From NCBI GenBank assembly GCA_001986395.2, contig MQVO02000134.1, positions 1 to 24,469 on the forward strand: a stretch of 24,469 nt of DNA, in the 5' to 3' direction. A program made the position numbers and the translations under genes. Origin of the DNA: Irpex lacteus (Eukaryota; Basidiomycota; Agaricomycetes; Polyporales; Irpicaceae). Of the stretch, positions 6,319-14,388 are shown in pieces. Each line of letters begins with the position of its first letter. Position 1 is the stretch's first letter. A model generated the notes under the pieces. That model searched no databases. It had not been told where the DNA came from and worked only from the letters and a program-made list of their open reading frames with translations.

Positions 6319-7416
6319 AGTTTTATAAATTCTCATAGGTAACGCAGGAAGAGTATAAGAAGAATTAATATTAACTTTAAATTTCTTATAAACAAGTTCA
6401 TTAAATTTAACTAACACTTGGAACAATGATTTACAATCGATTTTACAATAAGTAAGAGCTTGATCTTTAAAGTTCCATGGTCCAGATTTATTATTATAAT
6501 GTAAATCAAACAATTGTTCATAATCTGCCCTAGAAAGATCAGTAAATAATTCATAAGCAGGGAAATCCCCGCTATAATTAATATCTGAGAAGTAAAAAGG
6601 GAAATGTGTTTTAACAGTAGGTACATTAAATGATTTACACAATCTTCTTAGGCCCATAGGTAATAATAGGAATGAATCTTTAAAGATAATAGTTCTATTA
6701 TTCACTTTAAATCTGATAGCCATTAATTTACCATTAAATAATAATGGTTTAACAGTGGCTCCAGGATAATTTAATAAATGTTTAAGAAGTAAGATTTCAT
6801 CAAAACCAGATAGATTATGTGCATAAGCATATTTAATACTCTTTAAATTTAATAGTTGATCTAAAAATGAAATAAACATAGTTGCTTGTGCTTCCTCTGT
6901 TATATTAGTAGCAATAGAATTAATATAGTTACCCCCAGTATAATGACCATAGTAAGCTGTAATTAGATAAGGATGATGATTACCAGAAACATTAACTGTT
7001 TCTATATCAAATGTACAAAATGTATCCAAAGCTGATATTTTTTCTTCTACTTTGTGTACTTTAAAGGGTTTAGCAGGTAATTGTTTTTCAGTTACAATTA
7101 CTTCACCATCTTGAATATATAAAGTATCATGATTGATTTCTCTTCTAAAGATATTCTGACTTAATTTTGTATCAGTGAATCTTTGATCTAGAAAACCATG
7201 ATAATGTACACTATTAATATTATCTTTTTGATGAATTTCTATAGGTTGTTCCCCATCAAAGATTTTATATATTACAGTACCATCTGAAGAATCATCCACA
7301 AATTTTACTCTCCCAAAATGATGAGGATTCATATTGGTAGAGCATATCACTGTTAATGATGGTATCCATGTTCAATTCACGGGTACAACTGTTTTCTTAT
7401 GTCTTGATGACAACAT
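6298..7416 (-). pseudogene. dpo: Family-B DNA polymerase, N-terminal exonuclease half only
   Basis: This paralogue of the intact dpo keeps only the N-terminal and 3'-5' exonuclease region. Exo I is FDIETV, Exo II YAHNLSGFDEILLL, and Exo III YCKIDCKSL, with FNGKLM and SFLLLPMGL between, each aligning with the intact copy. Homology ends at SSYTLPALPMRIYK. The next codons, TPQKTRL and stop, are read from the palindromic element, so the whole polymerase domain is gone. With table 4 (one TGA as Trp) the frame extends up to an ATG at 7416, beyond the GTG at 7350. The coding part is otherwise uninterrupted, so the truncation may be recent or the fragment may still be translated. Confidence 0.8.
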
Positions 7417-7588
7417 ATGACTAGTTAATATATTTATATTGACTTAATAGTACTTTTTTTACTATTAGATCATATGTATTTAGACTAATTAATAAATTAT
7501 TTATCTTTATTATATATTATTTTATATAATATTTATTATTTAACTAGGGTAAAACTAAAAATTATGACCAGTTAATACTATCTAATAT
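7417..7588. other. AT-rich spacer
   Basis: TATATTAT-type sequence between the dpo half-gene and the group II RT scrap. Nothing recognisable. Confidence 0.4.
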
Positions 7589-7897
7589 TTAAGGTGTTAC
7601 ACCTGGCGCCATATTACCAGATTTATTTTTAATAAATTTGTAAGTATATTTTAAAAAATATAGATAACATAAAATAAGATATATTTTACGTTCGATCACA
7701 TGGTCTTTATTATTTATATAAAATTTTGCTAGACTGTCCAATTTTATAAAAACCTTTGGTTGTACATCCGTACTGTATTTACGAATTGAAACACGATTAT
7801 TTACTGCAACACTTTTCCTTCAGTTTGCATTCCCAAACTCGTATACAACTTTAGATAGTTGAGCGGATACTATTGATGCTCCGTTACCATTAGGAAT
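7589..7897 (-). pseudogene. Group II intron reverse transcriptase, N-terminal fragment
   Basis: Minus-strand translation with TGA as Trp gives VSAQLSKVVYEFGNANWRKS, then STDVQPKVFIKLDSLAKFY, a hydrophobic stretch, then KNKSGNMAPGVTP and stop. The pattern 'KLxxLxK(F/Y) ... GNMxPGV' is the RT0/RT1 region of mitochondrial group II intron reverse transcriptase/maturases (usually KLDSL...KxxxGNxTPGxD). Homology stops after PGV, so the catalytic YADD part is absent. It lies between the dpo half-gene and the inverted palindromic element, and may belong to the same extinct intron as the ribozyme-like stretch at 12005-12665. Confidence 0.65.
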
Positions 7898-7913
7898 TTA
7901 TTACCTTAGGTAA

Positions 7914-8007
7914 TAATAAACCAACAAAAAAACTAGGCTCTAATTAAAATTTAATTAAATTAAATTTTAATAATTGCGGATGAAATAATTAGTTTTTTTG
8001 GGTTGGG
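7914..8007. repeat. Palindromic element, long form, right copy of a perfect inverted pair
   Basis: Exact reverse complement of 5341-5434 over 94 bp. It encloses, with its partner, the unknown ORF, the dpo half-gene and the RT scrap. Confidence 0.9.
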
Positions 8008-8118
8008 TAATCCTTTTTAGCCTTAGAAAAATAAATTTAAATTTAAATAAAATTTATAAAATAAGATAAAGCAATAAAAGTAATATAATATAAAAATTTT
8101 TTATCCTCAGCCTATATT

Positions 8119-8154
8119 CCTTTTTAATTATATAATATAAAAAAAAAAAAGGGG
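8119..8154. repeat. CCTTTTT...AAAAAGGGG hairpin
   Basis: CCTTTTT, an ATTATATAAT spacer and a long A run ending GGGG, located 27 bases before trnM. Confidence 0.5.
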
Positions 8155-8180
8155 AGGATAAAGGATAAAAACAAATTTTA

Positions 8181-8255
8181 AGCTGAAATGGTTTAAATGG
8201 TTAAAACATACCACTCATGACGGTATAATAAAGGTTCAATTCCTTTTTTCGGCTC
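8181..8255 (+). tRNA. trnM: tRNA-Met (CAU)
   Basis: Acceptor AGCTGAA/TTCGGCT pairs over 7 bp (one G-U). The anticodon loop CTCATGA carries CAT in stem TACC/GGTA. The T arm is AAGG-TTCAATT-CCTT. It lies about 220 bases upstream of nad4. Whether it is the initiator or elongator form is not decided. Confidence 0.85.
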
Positions 8256-8478
8256 TATAATTCTATATTTACTAAGTTTAAATTTAAATTTTAAGTAAAT
8301 AAACTTACAAATAGCCCGTAATAGTATCTTTTTAAAAAAATAGATAATGCTAACAACTCCTTTTTTTATTAATTATAAATAAAAAGGGAAAAAATTAAGT
8401 CAAATAGAATTATAAGTTAAATTCAATCTTCAAGGTATCTAATTTTAATTAGATAAAATAAAAAATAAAATAAATAAA
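8256..8478. other. nad4 upstream region
   Basis: AT-rich, with a CCTTTTTTT...AAAAAGGG hairpin at 8359-8388. It should contain the nad4 leader; no motif is convincing enough to call. Confidence 0.4.
8359..8388. repeat. CCTTTTTTT...AAAAAGGG hairpin
   Basis: T-run and A-run stem with an ATTAATTATAAAT loop in the nad4 leader region. Confidence 0.5.
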
Positions 8479-9936
8479 ATGTTACAATTATTATTATTAA
8501 TACCACTACTAGGGAGTGCAATTATACTATTAATCCCAGAAAATAGTAAAGAAAATCAAAGTACAATTAAAAATATAGCATTAAATATATCATTACTAAA
8601 TTTTATAGTATCAATCTTTTTATGGGTTCAATTTAATTCAAATACAAGTGAATATCAATTTGTATATGAATTTACAAAATTGAGTTTCTGTCATTTTAAT
8701 ATAGGGGTAGATGGTATCTCATTATATTATGTTTTATTAACTACATTTATAACACCAATAGCTTTATTATCTAATTTTAATAATTTAAGTTCAGAAAAAA
8801 GTATTAAATTTTTCGTAATCTCATTTTTACTATTAGAAACATTTCAAATAGCACTATTTGTAGTATTAGACTTATTTCTTTTCTATATCTTCTTTGAAAG
8901 TGTTTTACCAGTATTATTTATAATAATCATAGTATATGGATCCGGAGTAAATAGAATAAGAAGTGCATTGTTATTTTTCTTATATACTTTAGCAGGTTCT
9001 TTATTTATGTTATTAGCAATCCTACAAATATATAGTAATTTAGGAAGTACAGATTTCACTATTATATCATTAAGTGAAATAAGTTTAGATAGTCAAAAAA
9101 TATTATGGTTAGCTTTCTTTTTAGCTTTTGCTGTTAAAACTCCATTATGGCCATTTACAGGTTGGTTATATAGAGCACACAGTGATGCACCCTTAGCAGC
9201 CTCAATCTTATTAGCAGGAACAATCTTAAAATTTGCTAGTTATGGTTATCTAAGAGTATTAATTAACTTTTTACCTGATGCTACTAATTACTTTAGTCCT
9301 TTAGTACAAACTATTGCTATAATAACTTTAATTTATGCTTCATTTGCTACTATAATTCAGCATGATACAAAAAGTTTAATTGCTTATAGTAGTATCTGTC
9401 ACATGGCTGTTGTTATTTTAGGTTTATTTTCTAATACTATTATTGGTATTGAAGGTGCTATTTTACTATCATTAGCTCATGGTTTTGTTTCTCCTGCTCT
9501 ATTTATTTGTGTGGGTGGAGTAATATATGATAGATTCCATACTAGAACTATTGCATATATTAGAGGTTTAGCTACTTACTTTCCAGTTTTCACTATCTTA
9601 TTTTTTGTATTTACTATAGCAAATACAGGTATACCTTTATCTCTAAACTTTATAGGAGAACAATTATCTTTAATGGGTATTTGGGAAAGATCACCTATTA
9701 TTTCAGCTCTAGGTGCTACTGGTATAGTTTTCAGTGCTATATATAGTATCTATCTTTATAATAGAATTTCTTATGGTGTATATTCTCCACATTTAAAATC
9801 TGCAGAAGATATATCTAGAAGAGAATTTAACCTATTAATTACTCTATTAATACCTACTGTAATTTTAGGTATACTACCAAATGTAATCTTAGATTCTATC
9901 CATTTATCAGTTTCAACTTTATTATATTATGTATAG
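8479..9936 (+). CDS. nad4: NADH dehydrogenase subunit 4
   Basis: Core proton-pumping antiporter-like subunit of complex I in the inner mitochondrial membrane. The 485-residue product has the normal length for fungal nad4, starts MLQLLLLIPLLGSA, and has about a dozen hydrophobic helices. Diagnostic stretches are FNIGVDGISLYYVLL (about 75-90), FFESVLPVLF with the conserved membrane glutamate, FAVKTPLWPFTGWL with the key lysine, LAAGTILK-type LLAGTILKFASYG, HDTKSLIAYSSICHM, LSLAHGFVSPALFICVGG and ILGILPNVILDS at the end. No intron or frame break is present. Codons are strongly TTA/AAT/ATA biased. Two scraps of diverged nad4 elsewhere in the window (1411-1542, 22066-22183) cover only residues about 325-375. 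Confidence 0.97.
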   Translation: MLQLLLLIPLLGSAIILLIPENSKENQSTIKNIALNISLLNFIVSIFLWVQFNSNTSEYQFVYEFTKLSFCHFNIGVDGISLYYVLLTTFITPIALLSNFNNLSSEKSIKFFVISFLLLETFQIALFVVLDLFLFYIFFESVLPVLFIIIIVYGSGVNRIRSALLFFLYTLAGSLFMLLAILQIYSNLGSTDFTIISLSEISLDSQKILWLAFFLAFAVKTPLWPFTGWLYRAHSDAPLAASILLAGTILKFASYGYLRVLINFLPDATNYFSPLVQTIAIITLIYASFATIIQHDTKSLIAYSSICHMAVVILGLFSNTIIGIEGAILLSLAHGFVSPALFICVGGVIYDRFHTRTIAYIRGLATYFPVFTILFFVFTIANTGIPLSLNFIGEQLSLMGIWERSPIISALGATGIVFSAIYSIYLYNRISYGVYSPHLKSAEDISRREFNLLITLLIPTVILGILPNVILDSIHLSVSTLLYYV

Positions 9937-10279
9937 GTGCCCCTTACTAATATATAATATATTATATATACCCCCGTAGTAATTATTTTTATTAAAAAAC
10001 TACCATTATTATTTGTAAGGCAAGGAGCATTACTCTCCATTCATTCCGCATCGGGAATTTCTAAAGGTCTTGTTTACCTGGACTTTTGGTAATAAATTTC
10101 CATCTGAAAGCTATGGTTAATAGTTCACCTTTAGAAATTGACAATCCCAATCCTATTACTTTTTCCATTATTTGAATTACATTCCCATATTTCATTTTCT
10201 GTGCCAATTTGGAAACACATGATGAAAACAGGCTACTTGAAAAGTTGGGGTTTTTATTAAGAATTTACTTCTCGTCCAT
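9937..10279. other. Spacer with a short unknown minus-strand ORF
   Basis: 9940-10020 is AT-rich. On the minus strand 10195-10061 an ATG-led 44-residue frame reads KYGNVIQIMEKVIGLGLSIS, then KGELLTIAFRWKFITKSPG. The frame is also open for some distance upstream of the ATG. Its composition is protein-like but no family is recognised. It ends upstream near the palindromic element at 10280, as other gene scraps here do. Confidence 0.3.
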
Positions 10280-10337
10280 CCCCAAAAACTAGTTAGAATT
10301 AATTCATCCGGTAAAGCGACCCTCGTGTTTTTGGGGG
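10280..10337. repeat. Palindromic element, variant with GC-rich loop
   Basis: CCCCAAAAACTAGTTAGAAT on the left and GTGTTTTTGGGGG on the right. The middle is ATTCATCCGGTAAAGCGACC, replacing the AT core. GGTCGC also appears, inverted, in the 14293 and 22198 copies. Confidence 0.75.
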
Positions 10338-10632
10338 GTTTGGCTGGATTGCTTCTACTGTTTCTCAATCTTATTAATTGATGTTCTACAAATCTGTTGA
10401 TAGATTTGTTACTGTAGATTTCCTGATCAGTACCCCCATTTTTATTCTAACTAGGGGATGGGTATTATAATCGGTAACATTATCATAATTAATACACTTA
10501 ATAATGCTGTACTTTTTAATAAATTATCTAGAATAGCTGTAATCATTGTGATTGTTGTTGTAAATTTTAAAATATATATTAAATTGCTTTGATCTTACTC
10601 ATTAAATAATAAAGGAAAAAGGTTTAGGGTAC
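10338..10632. other. Spacer upstream of the cox3 leader
   Basis: Moderately AT-rich. Near 10443-10456 an ATTCTAACTAGGGG looks like another element half. Short minus-strand frames have no clear identity (one reads ITMITAILDNLLKSTALL). Confidence 0.3.
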
Positions 10633-10826
10633 TTTAAATTTATTAAATAAAAGGAATGGAATAATATAATTATTCTACACTAAGCAATCAAATTAAACAG
10701 AATATGTTTATTAAGACTAATTAACTTTAATGAAATTAAGTTAAACTTTATTTTCTTATTTTATTTAAATAAAATAGGTATAGTCAATTCTTTTGATGTG
10801 AGTTTTAAATTAAAAAAAAAATTAAT
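10633..10826 (+). promoter_or_regulatory. cox3 5' leader (duplicated at 21800-22004)
   Basis: The 194 bases before the cox3 ATG recur, reverse-complemented, at 22004-21800 with only scattered differences and one extra 15 bases or so in the distal copy. Shared blocks include AATAAAAGGAAT, ATAATTATTCTACACTAAGC, AATCAAATTAAACAGAATAT and GGTATAGTCAATTCTTTTGA, ending ATTAATATG. It probably contains the cox3 promoter or processing site and the translation-activator binding region. AATAAAAGGAAT is also present in both dpo-leader modules (about 5021 and 19403). Confidence 0.6.
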
Positions 10827-11645
10827 ATGACAAGTTTAAATTTAAATAGAAGTCTTTTACAATTTTTCCCTTACCATCTGGTAAGTAGATCACCTTGGCC
10901 TTTATTAGTAAGTTTTTCTTTATTAGTATTAACTTTATCTGCAGTTATGTATATGCAAGGTTTACCTAATGGAGGATATTTATTATTATTAGGATTTGTT
11001 TTAACTGCTTACGGTATGACATTATGGTTAAGAGATGTAACAACAGAAGCAACATACGAAGGAGCACATACTTCTCAAGTACAAAATGGATTAGTAATAG
11101 GTTTTGTTTTATTTATTGTAAGTGAAGCTTTTGCTTTCTTAAGTGTATTCTGGGCTTTCTTCCATTCTAGTTTATCACCTGCAGTTGAAATAGGTGGAGT
11201 ATGGCCACCTCAAGGTATTACAGCTTTAGATCCTTTTGCTATACCTTTATTAAATACTATTTTATTGTTATCTAGTGGTGCTTTTGTAACATACGGTCAC
11301 CATGCTTTAATACAAGGAGATAGAAAAGGTGCAATTAAAGGAACATTATTAACAATAATTTTAGCTGTAATTTTCACTTCTTTACAATATTATGAATACT
11401 CAGAAGCAGCTTTCTCTATATCAGATTCAGTATTTGGTTCAGCATTCTATGCTTCAACAGGGTTACATGGAATTCATGTTATAGTAGGAACAATCTTTAT
11501 CACAGTAGGATTCTTTAGAATAGTACAGTATCACTTCACAAATAGTCACCATCAAGGTTTTGAAGCTGGTATTTTATACTGGCACTTTGTGGATGTAGTT
11601 TGGTTATTCTTATTCATAGCAGTATACTACTGGGGAGGAAACTAA
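10827..11645 (+). CDS. cox3: Cytochrome c oxidase subunit 3
   Basis: Subunit 3 of respiratory complex IV, a seven-helix inner-membrane protein. The 272-residue product is full length. It starts MTSLNLNRSLLQFFPYHLV, with the SPWPL motif, LWLRDVTTEATYEGAHTSQV, VSEAFAFLSVFWAFFHSSLS with the conserved glutamate, PLLNTILLLSSGAFVTYGHH, STGLHGIHVIVGT and YWHFVDVVWLFLF, ending YYWGGN. All match the family in order. There is no intron or frame break. The ATG is preceded by an A-rich leader whose sequence is duplicated upstream of the small-ORF cluster at 21.7 kb. The C-terminal YWGG resembles basidiomycete cox3. Confidence 0.98.
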   Translation: MTSLNLNRSLLQFFPYHLVSRSPWPLLVSFSLLVLTLSAVMYMQGLPNGGYLLLLGFVLTAYGMTLWLRDVTTEATYEGAHTSQVQNGLVIGFVLFIVSEAFAFLSVFWAFFHSSLSPAVEIGGVWPPQGITALDPFAIPLLNTILLLSSGAFVTYGHHALIQGDRKGAIKGTLLTIILAVIFTSLQYYEYSEAAFSISDSVFGSAFYASTGLHGIHVIVGTIFITVGFFRIVQYHFTNSHHQGFEAGILYWHFVDVVWLFLFIAVYYWGGN

Positions 11646-12004
11646 TTTATTTATATATGTATACCCCCTTTGTATTATAAAATAATTCCTAGTTCAAATT
11701 ATATATTCTTTAATTTTAACTCTTATTCTATAAAATAATGAGCAGTGATAAAGAACAAAAAGATCTTAAAGAAAAAAAAATAATAAAAAATAAATAAAAT
11801 ATATTTAATATCTAATTTTACTTTGGCTAACTAACTCTATTTTATTTTAATTTATATTAGCTCCACAAAAAAAATTGGTGGTCCTATAGATTAGAACGAT
11901 CTGAATAGGAGCTATAAGGCTACTTTATAACCGCTGATATTTATAGTTACTAATTGATAATTATTATTATTAAAACACTCATGAAAGCTTATCTCAGGTA
12001 AAGG
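11646..12004. other. cox3 downstream spacer
   Basis: AT-rich until about 11860. 11870-11960 can form short stems (AGATTAGAACGATCT; AGCTATAAGGC). The dispersed ATATATTCTTTAATTTTAAC/ATAAAATAATGAG motifs occur at about 11698-11745. No gene seen. Confidence 0.4.
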
Positions 12005-12665
12005 GTGTGCCTGTTAATAAGAACCTATCCAATGGAGATCGTACAAGAAGTATGGTTACTGCGTTGGAAAACTAGCATATCCGCAGCTCATATGACTGGA
12101 GTCTTTCAGCACGTTGGACGGATACTATGTTGTGACATGAAGTTTTTAGTGGTATACTACGGTATTAGCTTAAATATGATATTAAGATATAAAGGGCTAT
12201 TACCACTCTCTTTCACTAAAAAGACTGGTGGTTAACAATCCCTGATGAACTTCTTATGGAGCGCCCTAGAACAACTCCTCTGAAAATATATGCCTTGCAG
12301 GGGCGAAAAAACCTTGCGACACAACTATGTCTTAACTTAGAAAGTTAAAATTTACGTTATGGTTTTAAACGAAAAGTGCACTGAAACATGTAGGTACAAG
12401 GAATATTGCTTGAGATTGCATTCAATTAGCAATGATTCGGGCACCATTAGCCTTGGGATGATGAACGGAATGGTAAAGATAAGTTAAAGAGGAGGGGGGT
12501 ACTCCGTCCAAACAATTGTAGCGCCGGCACACCCGGCAGCTTACAACCATTTGAACTCCGTGCAGTCTCTTGGTGATTAAGACAAAAGATCAAAGATTGC
12601 CCCCAAGATCCTTGGGGAATGCAAGGGGTTGAACTTTATTTAATAAAGCGGTAGGAACAAGAGTG
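12005..12665 (+). ncRNA. Group II intron-like ribozyme fragment (5' domains)
   Basis: This compact, relatively GC-rich stretch begins GTGTGCCTGT, matching the GUGYG 5' end of group II introns. Near 12372-12405 it has AAAGTGCACTGAAAC followed by TAGGTACAAGGAA, closely like the domain I stretch AAAGTGTCTGAAAC..TAGTACAAAGAAAGG of bacterial and mitochondrial group II introns, and further on GGTAAAGATAAGTTA and GGGGGTACTCCGTCC. Stable hairpins include GCCGG-CACAC-CCGGC and CCCCAAGATCCTTGGGG. I find no domain V (AGC..GAAA..GUU hairpin) and no reverse transcriptase inside. It is therefore probably a 5' remnant that cannot splice alone. The plus-strand open frame 12005-12235 shows no protein motif and is probably incidental. 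Confidence 0.5.
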
Positions 12666-12806
12666 ACTGTAGCTAAGATTAATTAAAATAAAATCTTTAT
12701 TCAAATAGTTTTATTATCTCTCTGATTCTTTAACCTTACTCATTATTTTATAATTGTAAGAGTTCAAATATTCTTATTAGATTATGATTCTTTAGTTTAA
12801 CACACT
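12666..12806. other. AT-rich spacer
   Basis: Carries inverted copies of the dispersed motif set seen at 11698 (TTACTCATTATTTTATAA, GTAAGAGTTCAAAT). No gene. Confidence 0.4.
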
Positions 12807-12885
12807 CCCTAAAAAACTAAATAATTATCCCGGTATTATTAAAATTTAATTAAATTAAATTTTAATTAGAGCCTAGTGTTTTTAG
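12807..12885. repeat. Palindromic element, long form, diverged arms
   Basis: CCCTAAAAAACTAAATAATT, then CCGGTATTATTAAAATTTAA, ending AGAGCCTAGTGTTTTTAGG. The core is the same as in the long form; the arms carry substitutions that are partly compensated. Confidence 0.8.
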
Positions 12886-13520
12886 GTTCTTGATTGTGAG
12901 AGTTCAAATGATTAATAGTTTAGTCTACTCATTTTTATCGTAAGTTCTATTGTATACAATAGGTCTACCCCTTTACTTCCCCGACTATCACGGGGATAGA
13001 GTAATAATAGTTCAATAGATTTTTATCGTAATTTCTTTTGGTTACTCTTCCCCCACCCGTTGCCCTATTGTAATAAATTATTTTTGGTTCAATAAAAAGA
13101 TGATATTCCAATAGATATAAAGAAATAGTACCATGTGAAACGATATAATTTAGAATATGTATAGTATTATCCAAAAGTAAAATATAATCATTTAAATATT
13201 TCATAATAAACTATCAACAAATTATATACAATACTAGTTTAATAATAAAGGATAAATATCCTTCACTTCGCTTAGTAAGAAAATTAATTAACTAATTTAA
13301 ACATATAGCACACTAGCTAAATACTATATAAACTAAACTAAACTAAACGAAACTAAATAAAATAACTCATCCTTTACCTACAAATATTGGTAGTCTTTTA
13401 AATTAAAATATTAATAAAGCTAATATTAATACAGATCTGTAAGTAAGTAACACAAACAGGATGAGGGGTACCCATCATCCAGCACTGTAACGGTCAAATA
13501 AATCTGATTAAAATCGCATT
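12886..13520. other. Spacer with an unconvincing ORF and a short tandem repeat
   Basis: A 79-residue minus-strand frame (13204-12965, starting MKYLNDYILLLDN) has a plausible first half (LYLLEYHLFIEPKIIYYN) but no recognised family. 13330-13360 is a five-unit ACTAA tandem. The rest is AT-rich with no feature. Confidence 0.3.
13330..13360. repeat. ACTAA microsatellite
   Basis: Five or so consecutive AAACT/ACTAA pentamers, the fourth changed to ACGAA. Confidence 0.6.
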
Positions 13521-13549
13521 CTCCCAAAAAACTTTTATTTTTAGGGGAG
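13521..13549. repeat. Palindromic element, minimal form
   Basis: CTCCCAAAAAAC and TTTTTAGGGGAG form a short stem without the usual core. Probably a degenerate member of the family. Confidence 0.5.
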
Positions 13550-13562
13550 GGAGAATCTTTAA

Positions 13563-13739
13563 ATTTATTTCAATGGAGGAGAGGATTATGGGAGCTATAA
13601 AATGTATTTCTTTGTGTATTTAAAAGCAGCGTATGATATAAATCTATATGTTCGAGGTGGCTCTGTAGCAAACTATTATAAAATGTATAAAACATCCGAG
13701 GGTTGAGGTTTATTTTATAGTAAGGATGTACGAATTTAA
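13563..13739 (+). CDS. Unknown short ORF (table 4)
   Basis: With TGA as Trp the frame is open for 59 codons after a TAA: NGGEDYGSYKMYFFVYLKAA, then YDINLYVRGGSVANYYKMY, then TSEGWGLFYSKDVRI. Amino-acid composition is protein-like and the TGA-Trp is consistent with the local code. No ATG is at the start; the frame begins about 15 bases after a palindromic element, so it is probably a truncated piece. No family recognised. Confidence 0.35.
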
Positions 13740-13867
13740 TGTAATACATTAACTAGTTATAAGGGGATAATTGTCTATAATAAACTAATTATGGTTATTG
13801 AACAGAAAGTTAATGATGGTATATGTGACGTCGTGCCTCATCGTAACATCTTGCTCGTCATAGTTAA

Positions 13868-14212
13868 GGGGGGAAACTCAAAGATTTAGCTTGTCAAGGG
13901 CAAGGTTTTAAGGTGTTTGTAAACGCAAATGCTAAGCGTTATTTTAGCACAACTCGAACAGTACTTAATGATGAAAGTGTGGATAGAGGGATTGATCAGA
14001 CAATAGGTCAATTGGATGGTCATCTTTATGATACCACTGATAAGCTTCTCCGTGATAAATTTTATTTTAAAAGATTTTGGATTTATTACCGGATTTCCTG
14101 TACTTGTGATTTAGTCATTAATCCTTTTTGTATTATTATTAAAAAAGGGGGGGGTTTTACCTTAAATTTTGAGTTGAATGGTGGGTTGCAGCAAGAAATA
14201 ATAAGGGGGTAA
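13868..14212 (+). pseudogene. Unknown ORF ending in a hairpin, possibly plasmid-derived
   Basis: The frame opens after TAA at 13865 and reads LACQGQGFKVFVNANAKRY, then FSTTRTVLNDESVDRGID, QTIGQLDGHLYDTTDKLLRD and KFYFKRFWIYYRISCTCD. At 14123 a CCTTTTT/AAAAAAGG hairpin is read in frame (NPFCIIIKKGGG), after which the peptide becomes low quality. The RYFSTTRTVLN stretch resembles N-terminal regions I associate with plasmid polymerases, but this is a weak impression. GTG at 13913 is a possible start. Its C-terminus is likely lost at the hairpin. Confidence 0.4.
14123..14150. repeat. CCTTTTT...AAAAAAGG hairpin in an ORF
   Basis: CCTTTTT-GTATTATTATT-AAAAAAGGGG, read through by the ORF remnant. 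Confidence 0.6.
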
Positions 14213-14292
14213 ACAAATTTATCTCAACTTAGATTGTTCCATTTTGTTCCATTCTTAAAAGAGATTATTAGAATAAGTTTTTGTTATTATTT

Positions 14293-14388
14293 AAACCCAA
14301 AAAACTAGGGTCGCGGTAGAAATAATCCCCAAAAAAACTAGTTAGAATTATTTATAATACCTAGTTTTTGGGGATGTTTTTTGGGGGA
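14293..14388. repeat. Nested palindromic element, 96-bp composite, copy 1
   Basis: Outer arms AAACCCAAAAAAC and GTTTTTTGGGGGA enclose GGTCGCGGTAGAAATAAT and an inner short-form element (CCCCAAAAAAACTAG...CTAGTTTTTGGGG). It is base-for-base identical to 22198-22293. Confidence 0.9.

Noticed and set aside
6411..6626. 71-codon minus-strand open frame
   Set aside because: Out-of-frame shadow of the dpo exonuclease half.
12005..12235. 76-codon plus-strand open frame
   Set aside because: Lies inside the group II-like structured stretch, shows no protein family motif, and its GTG start coincides with the ribozyme-like 5' end.
12965..13204. 79-codon minus-strand ORF as a confident gene
   Set aside because: First half is protein-like but no family, neighbour or start context supports it; mentioned only in the spacer entry.
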